Assembly: GCA_002011035.2 (NCBI GenBank)
Contig: MTLY02000001.1
Span: forward strand, 1 to 63,341
Source: Candidatus Hecatella orcuttiae
GTDB lineage: Archaea > Thermoproteota > Bathyarchaeia > Hecatellales > Hecatellaceae
DNA length: 63,341 nt
Direction: 5' to 3'
A model generated the notes under the pieces. It searched no databases. It had not been told where the DNA came from and was given only the letters and a program-made list of their open reading frames with translations. This document shows, piece by piece, positions 17,366 to 26,327 of the stretch (within the stretch, counting starts at the first letter, position 1; each line of letters starts with the position of its first letter). The translations under genes and the position numbers were made by a program.

Positions 17366-18721
17366 ATGATAGCAAAGGAGAGTGAAAGGTTGAGTTTAGC
17401 GATAGAAGGTGGAACGATAATAACTTTAGATAAAAACCGCCCCATCATCAAAAACGGGCTTCTTGTCGTTCAAGATGGAGAGATCACCTTCGTGGGGGAG
17501 AAGTCTGAATTTAAGGAAAGCCTAGACGTCGAAAGACGGATCGACGCTTCGGGAAAGTTCGTCTTCCCAGGTTTCATCAACGCTCACAACCACATGTTCC
17601 AGGTTTTTATCAGAAGCGTCGCGGTGGACATGGAGCTTCTGGACTGGCTGAAATTGGCCATATGGCCGTTTACCCAGAGCCTCACCGAGAGCGATATATA
17701 TGTGGCGGCGAGGCTTGCCATCATTGAAAACATAAAGTCGGGAATAACCTGCATCGTGGACAATCAATACCCCCGATTCTACGAGCCGGTAGCTAAGGCG
17801 ATGGATGAAACCGGTATCCGCGGAGTTCTCGCCTGCGGATATTACGAACTGAACGTCTTGGATGAGATGAAGACTGAACCCTCGGAAGCGCTTAAAAAAT
17901 GTGAAGAGACCCTCAGGAAATGGGATAAAGCTGGAGGTGGACGTATCAGGGTATGCCCCGCCCCCATGCATCCCTGCTTCGCTTCCGATGAGCTCATCTT
18001 AAAATCCAAGGAACTCGCAGACAAGTATGATACCTATCTCCACATTCACACGGCGGAAAGCGAGAGAGACGTCAGAATGCTCATGGAGAGGACTGGAAAA
18101 CGAGACGTCGAGTATCTCCACGACTTAGGGGTGCTGGACAGCCGGTTTCTAGCCGTCCATTCCGTATGTGTGACGAAACGGGAGATAGACCTTCTCGTGG
18201 CATCCGGTGCCCAGATAGTTCACAACCCCATCAGCAACATGTATGTCTGCGACGGTGTAGCCCCCATTCCTGAATATATTAGAAGAGGCCTCAACGTAGC
18301 CCTAGGGACCGACGGCTCCGCGAGCAATGGGAATCAGGATTTCTTATCATCCATGAAGTTCGCTGCTTTACTCCACAAAGTCTACCACATGGACCCGTCG
18401 ATAATTAAGGCTCAGGATTCCTTGGAGATGGCCACCATCAACGGAGCGAAAGCTCTCTCCATGGGAGACCGGCTGGGCTCCCTTCAAGTGGGTAAGAGGG
18501 CTGATATCACCATAGTGGACATGTTCAAACCTCACACGGTGCATGTGCACGATCCCGTGGGTTCGCTGGTTTACTCTTGCACCCCAGAAAACGTGGACAC
18601 AGTCATCGTGGATGGGAAGATTCTGATGGAGAACAGGCGGATAACCTTCACCGACGAAGAGGAGGAACTGAGAAAAGCCGATGAAGTGGCTCAGGCCGTT
18701 AAAGAAAGAGCTCGAATATAG
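17366..18721 (+). CDS. amidohydrolase-family deaminase (cytosine/SAH/triazine type) 2
   Basis: A 451-residue metal-dependent hydrolase with intact deaminase residues: HNH (His74, His76), HTAE (His228, Glu231), His265, HNPISN (286-291) and Asp316 in GTDGSAS. It resembles S-adenosylhomocysteine/cytosine/guanine-type deaminases and likely removes an amino group from a base or nucleoside. ATG 17366 is the longest start, but AAGGAG at 17374-17380 would suit a TTG near 17390 that removes eight poorly conserved residues. It is followed by a 168-base gap with its own TATA-like tract before the PreA gene. Confidence 0.85.
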   Translation: MIAKESERLSLAIEGGTIITLDKNRPIIKNGLLVVQDGEITFVGEKSEFKESLDVERRIDASGKFVFPGFINAHNHMFQVFIRSVAVDMELLDWLKLAIWPFTQSLTESDIYVAARLAIIENIKSGITCIVDNQYPRFYEPVAKAMDETGIRGVLACGYYELNVLDEMKTEPSEALKKCEETLRKWDKAGGGRIRVCPAPMHPCFASDELILKSKELADKYDTYLHIHTAESERDVRMLMERTGKRDVEYLHDLGVLDSRFLAVHSVCVTKREIDLLVASGAQIVHNPISNMYVCDGVAPIPEYIRRGLNVALGTDGSASNGNQDFLSSMKFAALLHKVYHMDPSIIKAQDSLEMATINGAKALSMGDRLGSLQVGKRADITIVDMFKPHTVHVHDPVGSLVYSCTPENVDTVIVDGKILMENRRITFTDEEEELRKADEVAQAVKERARI

Positions 18722-18889
18722 AGTGGAGAAGCCGAAGTTATTCCGTCGAGAGTGACCCATGAACTCCCAATCGAAATGGGGCGCGGATTTTTGAAATGGT
18801 GAAACGGTATTTTTTATTAATCGAGTAAACAGTAAAATGTCGCGAGGTGAGCAGGAACGGATCTTTCCGTAGAATTAGCCGGTGTTAGG

Positions 18890-19945
18890 TTGCCTTTCCC
18901 CACCGCTCTTTCATCCGGCCCTCTGAGCCGGGACGGCGCCACCATCAGGAAAGCCGCTCAGCAGCATGGTGTGGGGGCTGTTTTCACCAAAACGATCATG
19001 GAAAAATATGAAGATACACCCCGGCCCAGCATGGCTACGGTTAAAGGCGGTTTACTGAATTATGACTGGCAAGCTCCAGGGATAAGCGAATTCTCTGAAA
19101 GAGAGCTTAGAATCGCCAAGGAAGGGGGGAAGCCAGTTATAGCGAATGCTCTGGGTTTGACGGTGGATGCAAGCGTAAAATTGGCTGCCGCCTTAGAAAA
19201 GGCGGGAGCAGACATGTTTGAGCTTCCCGTCCCAGCCGCCCCTCTGAAAGAGCTTACGGAGACGGTGAAGGCTGTCCGGGAGGCCATCAGCATACCTTTC
19301 ATCGTAAAGCTGGGCCCTGACATTCCTGACATACCCAAATACGCTCGAGCCATAGAAAGCGTTGGTGTTGATGCCATATCAGGAATAAACACCTTCGGCC
19401 CCTGTCTCTCCATCGACGTGTACACCGGGAAGCCTCTGCTGGGGGCGAAATCCGGCTACGGCTACCTCTCAGGTTCGGCGATAAAGCCGCTGGCAGTTCG
19501 CTGCGTCGCCGAGATGGCCATGGCTGTCAGGATTCCTGTGCTGGGCGGCGGGGGAATAAGCAATGGCGAGGACTCTATAGAGATGTTCATGGCCGGTGCC
19601 ACCTGCGTTCACCTTCACACGGCAGCTCTGCTACGGGGCTTGGGGGTATTCTCAAAGATCGTCAACGAACTAGAAGAGTTCATGAAGAAAATGGGCTACA
19701 GAAGCTTGGACGACATCAGAGGCATATCGCTAAAGTACCTGCGTAAAGAAGCCACCTATACTCTATTTCCAGCTAAAGTGGAAGCTGAGCTCTGCAACGG
19801 CTGCGGGGCTTGTGAAAGAGTATGCGCTTACGACGCTGTCAAGGTCGTAGAAGGTATAGCCCAAATAGATGAAGAGGCCTGTTTCGGCTGCGGACTCTGT
19901 AAAAGCATATGTCCCACCCGGGCGATCACCTTGCATAAAAGGTGA
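18890..19945 (+). CDS. dihydropyrimidine dehydrogenase (PreA)-like FMN/FeS oxidoreductase, 5' end irregular
   Basis: TIM-barrel FMN enzyme of the dihydroorotate/dihydropyrimidine dehydrogenase family with two C-terminal 4Fe-4S motifs (CNGCGACERVC and CFGCGLCKSIC), as in PreA. It would reduce a pyrimidine or oxidised purine ring, or oxidise the dihydro form, with ferredoxin or a PreT-like partner. The first in-frame start is TTG 18890. The codons just upstream (18860-18889) already encode DLSVELAGVR, a typical family N-terminus, yet they are preceded by an in-frame TGA (18848-18850) and no ATG, GTG or TTG. A GTG at 18847 reaches the same sequence if one G near 18859-18860 is removed. Either a single-base error or frameshift, or a non-standard start, is therefore likely. 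It sits 6 bases upstream of the SsnA-like gene. Confidence 0.82.
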   Translation: MPFPTALSSGPLSRDGATIRKAAQQHGVGAVFTKTIMEKYEDTPRPSMATVKGGLLNYDWQAPGISEFSERELRIAKEGGKPVIANALGLTVDASVKLAAALEKAGADMFELPVPAAPLKELTETVKAVREAISIPFIVKLGPDIPDIPKYARAIESVGVDAISGINTFGPCLSIDVYTGKPLLGAKSGYGYLSGSAIKPLAVRCVAEMAMAVRIPVLGGGGISNGEDSIEMFMAGATCVHLHTAALLRGLGVFSKIVNELEEFMKKMGYRSLDDIRGISLKYLRKEATYTLFPAKVEAELCNGCGACERVCAYDAVKVVEGIAQIDEEACFGCGLCKSICPTRAITLHKR

Positions 19946-19951
19946 GATAAC

Positions 19952-21343
19952 TTGGCTGACTATATCTTCGAAAACGGAACTGTTGTGACCATGGATGGGA
20001 AAGGGAAAATCATAGAAGACGGCGCTGTGGCTGTGGAAGGAAACAGAATTCTAGCTGTCGGAAAAACCTCCGACGTCAAGAGGAGACACAGCGCGGAAGA
20101 ACGGATTGACGCCAGAGGTAAGGTTATCTTGCCTGGTTTTGTAACCTCCCACAATCACATGTACAACTCGTTGACACGCTACATGAAATTGTCCATCTCC
20201 CCGGAAATAGGCTTAGATTTCGGACCTATTCTAACTAGGTGGTGGTGGCCGAAGATCGAAGACACCTGCAGAAAGGACGATGTCTACGCTGGAGTTTTGC
20301 TGGCGAGCACCGAAATGGTTAAAAGAGGAATCACCTGCACCGCTGACCTTCAAGAAGGCCAAAACCTCATCCCCGGGGTTCTGGACTATGCTGCGAAAGC
20401 CGTGGAAAAGGTTGGAATCAGAGCCTGCCTTTCCTTTGAAGCGACGGATAGAGAAAGCGTCAAGAAAGGACGGCTGGGCCTCAAGGAAAACGAAGCCTTC
20501 ATCAAGAAATGGAATTATAAAAAAGATTCACGCATCCGAGGGATGATGGGAGTGCACACATGCTTTTCATGCCATCCTGAGACATTAAGGAAAGCCAGAG
20601 AAATCGCTGACAAACACCGGTGCGGCATTCAAATCCACATCGCTCAAAGTGTATACGAAGTCAAAATGATCCGGGAAAAATATGGAGTGGGGGGTTCTGT
20701 TGAATTTCTAGACAAGCTAGGTTTCCTAGGGCCGGATGTGAATGCCGCCCACGGAATCTACATCTCAAAAAAAGAGCTGGAGATATGGCAAAGAAACGAT
20801 GTGGGATTGTCTTTTAACATAAAAAGCAACGCCTTCTGGGCTAACGGCCTCGCCCCCGTGGTTGATCTGCTCCGAAGAGGCTGCAAGGTTGGTCTCGGCG
20901 TCGACGGTGAGAACATCTACGACATGTTTGAGCTGATGGCTTATTCTGCGGCGATACTTCGCCTTTACCATTTGGATTTATCTCTGATACCTCCCAAGCA
21001 GGCGCTTGAAATGGCCACCATGGGCGGAGCCAGATGTTTAGGGTTGGAAAAGGAAATAGGTTCTCTTGAAGCTGGGAAGAAGGCTGATGTTTTAGTTGCA
21101 GATTTTTCCGGCCACGCTCATTTAACGCCTATTTTTGATAAGCTCGCCGCCTTGGCATTCTATGTCAGAGGCACGGATGTGGACACGGTCATGGTGAACG
21201 GGGAGATTGTGGTTCGGGGGAAGAGGATTTTGACGGTGGATGAAGAAAAGATATCAGAGCTAGCTGCCAAAAGGGCTGCAAAGTACCAAGAGCGCGCCGC
21301 GTCCGCTCCGTTAAACCCTCCGTGGAACTTGCCGAAAAAGTGA
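19952..21343 (+). CDS. SsnA-like aminohydrolase (amidohydrolase 3)
   Basis: A 463-residue amidohydrolase that resembles bacterial SsnA more than the other two paralogues. Resemblances are SHNHMYNSLTR (HxH at 67 and 69), the Trp-rich RWWWP, SFEATDRES, AAHGIYISKKELE and DGENIYDMFELM. SsnA genes in bacteria lie in clusters with a PreA/YgfK-type reductase, hydantoinase and xanthine dehydrogenase subunits. The metal ligands are kept (His229, His267, Asp318), but the usual HxxE glutamate is Gln232 and the HNPxSN motif is altered. TTG 19952 is the start, with GGTGAG 11 to 6 bases before it. The 6-base gap after PreA indicates one operon. A hydrolytic step on a reduced purine or pyrimidine ring is the likely role. 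Confidence 0.82.
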   Translation: MADYIFENGTVVTMDGKGKIIEDGAVAVEGNRILAVGKTSDVKRRHSAEERIDARGKVILPGFVTSHNHMYNSLTRYMKLSISPEIGLDFGPILTRWWWPKIEDTCRKDDVYAGVLLASTEMVKRGITCTADLQEGQNLIPGVLDYAAKAVEKVGIRACLSFEATDRESVKKGRLGLKENEAFIKKWNYKKDSRIRGMMGVHTCFSCHPETLRKAREIADKHRCGIQIHIAQSVYEVKMIREKYGVGGSVEFLDKLGFLGPDVNAAHGIYISKKELEIWQRNDVGLSFNIKSNAFWANGLAPVVDLLRRGCKVGLGVDGENIYDMFELMAYSAAILRLYHLDLSLIPPKQALEMATMGGARCLGLEKEIGSLEAGKKADVLVADFSGHAHLTPIFDKLAALAFYVRGTDVDTVMVNGEIVVRGKRILTVDEEKISELAAKRAAKYQERAASAPLNPPWNLPKK

Positions 21344-21385
21344 AAGTCAACGCTTCTTATGCCTATGTAGCTCATCTGGGCAAGA

Positions 21386-22771
21386 TTATTTTTTCAAAAT
21401 ATGGTGCCTTTGACATGGTACGAACCTACCTTTCCCAAGCTTACCCCACACTTCACCGTCCACCATCATAAGCTCTCCTTTAGACACAGTCATCACAGGT
21501 ATTCCTTTCATGCGCCATCCTTCGAAAGGTGTCCAATCGGCTTTATGGTGAAGGCGGTCTGCTGATATTTTAAATTCCTTTTTCCTGTCGATGACCACGA
21601 TGTCCGCGTCGGACCGCGGTTGGATGACGCCCTTCCTAGGGTAAAAGCCAAATATCCTCGCCGGCTTGGTGCAGCAAGCATCAACGAATCTTTCTAAGGA
21701 GATTCTCCCTTTGTTTACACCTTCGCTCATCATGAGCATAAGCCTTGTTTCAACACCAGGCACCCCGCCTTCAACCTCCCATATGTTTTCCCATCCCTTG
21801 TCCTTCTCCCTCTTTAGAGGAGCGTAGTGGTCCGTTGTGATGATGTCTAGGGAGCCGTCTGCCACTGCCCTCCACAGCGAGTCCCTATCTTCTCTGGACT
21901 TCAAGCAAGGGTTCGTCTGAAGATACGGCCCGAACTTCCTGAGGTCTTCTTGAGTGAAAAATAGAAAGTGTGGGCAGGTCTCACCGGTTAAAGGGAAACC
22001 CTCCTGCTTACATCTTCTAAGGAAATCTGCAACGTTGCCCGAGCCGACGTGAAAAATATGCAGAGGCACCCCGGCTTCCTCGGCAAACAGGATCGCTCTC
22101 ATGGCAGCTTCATCCTCACATATTCTAGGCCGTGACTCTGCATGAGCAGTAGCATCGATTCTCCCAGCTTTTTTAAGCTCCTCTTGAAGGTGTCTTCTTA
22201 TCTCTTCGCTCTCCGCATGAACTGAAACTATCCCCTTCGCCTTTCCCACTTTTCTAAACGACTCCAATAGGATTCCGTCGTTCATGACTTGTTCAAGCCC
22301 GTTGCAGTTAGCTAGGACATGTTTGAAGGATGCAACACCTTTCTCGGCCAAGCTGTGAATACAGTCCATGGATTTTTCATCCAATATGTAAACGTGCAGA
22401 GAAAAATCTATTAAGGACTCCCTCTCACCTACCATTTTCACCCTTTCAAAACTTTTTTCCACATCTTCCCCCCAGCCTGCAAAATCAATAACCATCGTGG
22501 TCCCACCTGCTAAGGCGGCCTTTGTGCCGCTTTCAAAATCTTCTCGGTAGCGAAATTTTTCCCCATTATAAATATGGACGTGGGCGTCGATGCCCCCGGG
22601 TATAATTAGGTTTCCTTTCACGTCAATAACCCTGTCTGCTCCAGGGAGATGTGCATCCTTTGCCACTGCTACGATTTTTCCGTCATCCACAACCAAACCC
22701 GCGTCCAGTAGTCCGTAGGATGTGAAAATTTTCCCGTTTTTCAAGACTAGATCGACTTTACTCACTTTCAT
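21386..22771 (-). CDS. dihydropyrimidinase/hydantoinase-family cyclic amidohydrolase
   Basis: A 461-residue cyclic amidohydrolase with the binuclear-metal set of hydantoinase, dihydropyrimidinase and allantoinase: HVH (His64, His66), Lys150 in VASFKH (the lysine carboxylated in family members), His185, His238/His241 and Asp313 in TTDHYAP. It opens cyclic ureide or amide rings, for example dihydrouracil, allantoin or hydantoin-type purine products. It is convergent with the SsnA-like gene and divergent from the ureohydrolase gene, so it has its own promoter near 22790. The next step of a reductive pyrimidine route (beta-ureidopropionase) is not recognisable nearby. Confidence 0.87.
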   Translation of the reverse strand: MKVSKVDLVLKNGKIFTSYGLLDAGLVVDDGKIVAVAKDAHLPGADRVIDVKGNLIIPGGIDAHVHIYNGEKFRYREDFESGTKAALAGGTTMVIDFAGWGEDVEKSFERVKMVGERESLIDFSLHVYILDEKSMDCIHSLAEKGVASFKHVLANCNGLEQVMNDGILLESFRKVGKAKGIVSVHAESEEIRRHLQEELKKAGRIDATAHAESRPRICEDEAAMRAILFAEEAGVPLHIFHVGSGNVADFLRRCKQEGFPLTGETCPHFLFFTQEDLRKFGPYLQTNPCLKSREDRDSLWRAVADGSLDIITTDHYAPLKREKDKGWENIWEVEGGVPGVETRLMLMMSEGVNKGRISLERFVDACCTKPARIFGFYPRKGVIQPRSDADIVVIDRKKEFKISADRLHHKADWTPFEGWRMKGIPVMTVSKGELMMVDGEVWGKLGKGRFVPCQRHHILKK

Positions 22772-22839
22772 GTGAACACCGGACTCGTTAACTTTAGATA
22801 AGATGTAAAGAAATAAACATTACCGAGATAGAGGGGTAA

Positions 22840-23850
22840 ATGGTGAAATTCAAGCATAGGAAGCCGATGGACCCTCTAGAAAAACTGTTAACACCTACGA
22901 TCTACGGCAACACGCCAACCTTCTTGGCTGTCCCTCGCGCGAGGGACAAGCGAGACCTTAAAGGAGCTGACGTGGCAATTATAGGCGGCGGCTATCAGAG
23001 TTTCGGGGAAAACCCTTGGAGGACAGATTTAGGTTTAACTTTTTACAGCCAAGGAGAAAGAACTTTTGAAATCCTCGACCCCATGCTGCTGAGAAAAGCT
23101 TCGGTGAAATACAGCGGATTTCTGCCAGAACTGAACATCGACGTGTTTGAGCATATAAGGCTTGTCGACTACGGAGATGTAACCGGCATCTCTCCGATAA
23201 TAACCCGGGAAGACTGGGTTAGAGCTGTTCAGCGAACTGTTGAAAAAATAAGCGAAGTGTTGGAGGCGGGCTGCATACCTATCACCATTGAGAGCAGCAT
23301 GTACGCTGTTGCGAAGGCCATGGCTGAACGGTCTAAGGGAAGCATAGGCATCATAACTTTGGATGCGCATGGAGATAACGCCTGTCCACCCCCGTACGTT
23401 GGCTGGGTTGATCCCGTTTCCACATTGGAAAAGGTAGACATGGAAAAATTCGTTCTGATCGGCATGCGGGGACCGCGAAACTTCAAAGAACAATTGGACT
23501 GGTATCAGAAACGAGGAAGCCATGTCTACACCTACAAGGACATCAAAGAAAGGGGCATTAACGCCGTCATCCAGGAGGCTGTCAAGATAGCCTACAAAGG
23601 AACTGAGAACGTCTTGCTGAACATAGATTTCGACGTATTAGACCTGAGTGTTGCCCCGGGATTAGATGAACCCTTGGGAATTATGATGGAGGACCTCTTA
23701 ACTGTCACTCTCCGAATCGGTGAAAAAGGCTTCGCAGCCTTCAATATAGAGTGGATACCGAAGCCCACAGCGGCCTTATACCACATAGTAACTTGGACTA
23801 CCTTATACTTGCTAGCCGGTTTAGCTATGGGCAGAAGAAAACTAAGATGA
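22840..23850 (+). CDS. divergent ureohydrolase (arginase/agmatinase fold)
   Basis: A 336-residue protein with two of the three arginase-family metal motifs: DAHGD (175-179) and NIDFDVLD with VAPG (261-274). The first motif GGDHS, which supplies a Mn-binding His, is replaced by an ESSM-type sequence near 151-154, and the HG that normally follows DAHxD is absent. It also has a long N-terminal region (1-110) not usual in agmatinase. It therefore probably hydrolyses, or acts on, a different amidine or ureido compound, or uses one metal. Its position beside the hydantoinase suggests it handles a product of ring opening. GAGGGGT just before ATG 22840 is a good SD. Confidence 0.75.
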   Translation: MVKFKHRKPMDPLEKLLTPTIYGNTPTFLAVPRARDKRDLKGADVAIIGGGYQSFGENPWRTDLGLTFYSQGERTFEILDPMLLRKASVKYSGFLPELNIDVFEHIRLVDYGDVTGISPIITREDWVRAVQRTVEKISEVLEAGCIPITIESSMYAVAKAMAERSKGSIGIITLDAHGDNACPPPYVGWVDPVSTLEKVDMEKFVLIGMRGPRNFKEQLDWYQKRGSHVYTYKDIKERGINAVIQEAVKIAYKGTENVLLNIDFDVLDLSVAPGLDEPLGIMMEDLLTVTLRIGEKGFAAFNIEWIPKPTAALYHIVTWTTLYLLAGLAMGRRKLR

Positions 23851-23909
23851 AAGGTCGCTACGGGTGCATTTAAATAAAACAGCATGCGTGAAGATGTAGA
23901 TGGTTCTAG

Positions 23910-24410
23910 GTGAAATTGGTGGTCAAAAAAATTCTCTACGCAGACCCTTTGGAATGCTGCGGATGTAGAAACTGCGAAATAGCCTGCTCCGTGGCAAAGG
24001 AAGGCATTATGAACCCACATAAATCTAGAATAAGGGTTGTCCGAGAAGGGCCTGTAATCGACATGCCGATAGCCTGCCGCCAGTGCGCAGACCCTCCCTG
24101 TGCCAAACCCTGTCCCACCAATGCCTTGGTGAAAGAGAACGACTTAGTTGTACTTTATGAAGAAAACTGCATAGGTTGTGGTTTATGCGTGGAAGAATGC
24201 CCTTTCGGAGCCATTTTCATCCACCCAGATAAAGGAACAGCCATCAAATGCGACCAATGTGGCGAATGCCTCGATTTCTGCCCCACCGGAGCGTTAAAGC
24301 TCGTATCCACCGAAGCGGTGGCGCATGAAAAACGCATAGACCTTGCGCAAACTCGAGTTAAGGTGATTGAGGAATGGCTTTTAAATTCAAAGGATATGGC
24401 GGAAAAATAA
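23910..24410 (+). CDS. polyferredoxin-type 4Fe-4S protein, AOR electron partner
   Basis: A 166-residue ferredoxin with four cysteine groups: CCGCRNCEIAC, CRQCADPPCAKPC, CIGCGLCVEEC and CDQCGECLDFC. This is the layout of HycB/CooF-like electron carriers and of the subunit encoded beside many tungsten aldehyde oxidoreductases. It passes electrons from the AOR to the ferredoxin pool. The longest start is GTG 23910; GTG 23919 has the better SD (AGGTGA at 23908-23913). Its 3' end overlaps the AOR gene by 37 bases, so translation is coupled. Confidence 0.88.
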   Translation: MKLVVKKILYADPLECCGCRNCEIACSVAKEGIMNPHKSRIRVVREGPVIDMPIACRQCADPPCAKPCPTNALVKENDLVVLYEENCIGCGLCVEECPFGAIFIHPDKGTAIKCDQCGECLDFCPTGALKLVSTEAVAHEKRIDLAQTRVKVIEEWLLNSKDMAEK

Positions 24411-26296
24411 TCCGAGTGGATCTGGGCCGGGAAAAAACCGTTTCCCAACCGCTATCCAGCGACATGGCAAAGAAGTTTCTAGGCGGAAACGGCTTCGTCA
24501 CAAAAATCTTATGGGATGAAGTTAAACCCGGATTAGACCCATTTGACCCAGAAAACCGGCTCATCTTCGCCATCGGCCCTCTTTCTGGTACAGGATGGCC
24601 TCAAGCCGGTAGGTTTGAAGTGGGAGCGAAGTCTCCTCTCACAGGCATTTATGGTGATGCCAGTTGCTGCGGCCATTGGGCGTCAGAGTTGAAGTTCGCA
24701 GGCTACGATGCCATAGTCTTCCAAGGGAGAGCCAGTAAACCTGTTTACCTTTGGGTGGATGATGACAAAGTTGAACTCAAAGACGCAAAAGATGTTTGGG
24801 GAAAAACAACCTCTGAAACCGAGAAAATACTGAGAGAGCAGCATGGCAAGGATGTTCAAGTTGCCAGCTGCGGCCCTGCTGGAGAAAATCTGGTGAGATT
24901 CGCCGGAATACTGCACCAGCGAAGGGCCGCTGCGCGAAGCGGGATAGGCGCCGTGATGGGATCTAAAAAACTGAAGGCCGTAGCCGTTCACGGTTCAAAA
25001 GATGTGGCGCTGGCTGATCCTGAGGGATTCTACAAGTTTTCAAGGGAAATCATTGAGCTGTATAAACGGGATAAATTCATCGAGTCTAGGGCTAAATATG
25101 GAACTCCGATTTTGGTAGAGCTGATGAACGAAATCGCCCGATGGCCTGTGAAAAATTTTCAAACAGGATATACTCCCCATGCTAAGGAAATAGGCGGCGA
25201 ACGGATTAGGGAAGAGTATAGGATTAAGGACAGAGCCTCCTTCGGATGCTGGGCTAGATGTGAAAAACCTTTGATGGTAAAGCAGGGACCCTACAGGAGG
25301 ATCTATGCAAAACAGCCTGAGTATGAAAGTTTATCAGCGTTAGGAGCTAGAAACTGGATTCACAATCTTGACGTCATCATCTACGCCAACGAGCTCTGCG
25401 ACGAATACGGCATGGACACCATATCTACTGGAGGAACAATTTCCTGGGCTATAGAGTGTTATGAGAAAGGAATCATCACCAAAGAAGACACAGGCGGCTT
25501 AATTCTATCTTGGGGCAACACTGAAACCCTCATCGAGCTTATCAACAAAATCGCAAAAAGGGAAGGATTTGGAAACCTCTTGGCTGAAGGAAGCTTAAGA
25601 GCCTCTAAAAAAATCGGAAAAGGCTCCGAGAAGTATGTGATGCACGTTAAAGGGATGGAGATTGCTGCTCAAGACGGCAGAGCACAAAAGTCTATGGGAT
25701 TAGCTCACGCCACCTCCAGTAGAGGCGCAGACCACCTGAAGGCTTTCCCCCTCCTCGACGAGGTTGTAATGAATGAATATATCGTAGCCCGCTATGGCCG
25801 AGAGTATCTTCCCGAAATGGCCAATAGGCTTGATATCAAACATAAACCCTTTGAGGTTAAAGACGGGGAGGAACTATGCGCCCTATGCGACAGTCTACTG
25901 CTGTGTAAAAGCGCAGGAACCAGTCTACCTCTCTTCACAGGGGCAGTTTATTATCCGGAAATGGCCAAAGCCGTTAAACTGGCGACAGGCATGAACATTG
26001 ATGCATCAGGGATGCGGACGATAGGAGAAAGAATCGTCAACCTACAAAGGGCCTTCAACATCAGAGAGGGAATCTCGCGGAAAGACGATACACTGCCTTC
26101 AAGGTTCACCGAGGAACCAGCTCCCGAAGGGCCGCCGAAGGGGCATGTCGTCGAGTTGGAGCAACTGCTAGACGAATATTATAAGCTCCGGGGTTGGGAT
26201 AAAGAAACAGGGCTCATCCCCCGAAAGAAACTAGAAGCATTAGACCTAAAAGATGTAGCCGACAGCTTAGAGGCCATGGGAAAACTTCCAAGATAA
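24374..26296 (+). CDS. tungsten-dependent aldehyde:ferredoxin oxidoreductase
   Basis: A 640-residue AOR-family enzyme (usual length 600-650) that oxidises aldehydes to acids in the cytoplasm using a tungsten bis-pterin and one 4Fe-4S cluster. The N-terminal FKGYGGKIIRVDLG and the IYGDASCCGHW region are characteristic. In Pyrococcus AOR the cluster is held by a CxxCxxxC plus a distant Cys. Here the aligned stretch is SFGCWARC with Ser289 in place of the first Cys, Cys292 and Cys296 present, and a later Cys in LCALCDSLLLC. It is encoded between its ferredoxin and a MoaD-like protein. Possible substrates include aldehydes from amino acid, purine or pyrimidine breakdown. Confidence 0.93.
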   Translation: MAFKFKGYGGKIIRVDLGREKTVSQPLSSDMAKKFLGGNGFVTKILWDEVKPGLDPFDPENRLIFAIGPLSGTGWPQAGRFEVGAKSPLTGIYGDASCCGHWASELKFAGYDAIVFQGRASKPVYLWVDDDKVELKDAKDVWGKTTSETEKILREQHGKDVQVASCGPAGENLVRFAGILHQRRAAARSGIGAVMGSKKLKAVAVHGSKDVALADPEGFYKFSREIIELYKRDKFIESRAKYGTPILVELMNEIARWPVKNFQTGYTPHAKEIGGERIREEYRIKDRASFGCWARCEKPLMVKQGPYRRIYAKQPEYESLSALGARNWIHNLDVIIYANELCDEYGMDTISTGGTISWAIECYEKGIITKEDTGGLILSWGNTETLIELINKIAKREGFGNLLAEGSLRASKKIGKGSEKYVMHVKGMEIAAQDGRAQKSMGLAHATSSRGADHLKAFPLLDEVVMNEYIVARYGREYLPEMANRLDIKHKPFEVKDGEELCALCDSLLLCKSAGTSLPLFTGAVYYPEMAKAVKLATGMNIDASGMRTIGERIVNLQRAFNIREGISRKDDTLPSRFTEEPAPEGPPKGHVVELEQLLDEYYKLRGWDKETGLIPRKKLEALDLKDVADSLEAMGKLPR

Positions 26297-26327
26297 AGTC
26301 TTTTATTTTTTCCATTCTCAGCTTAAT

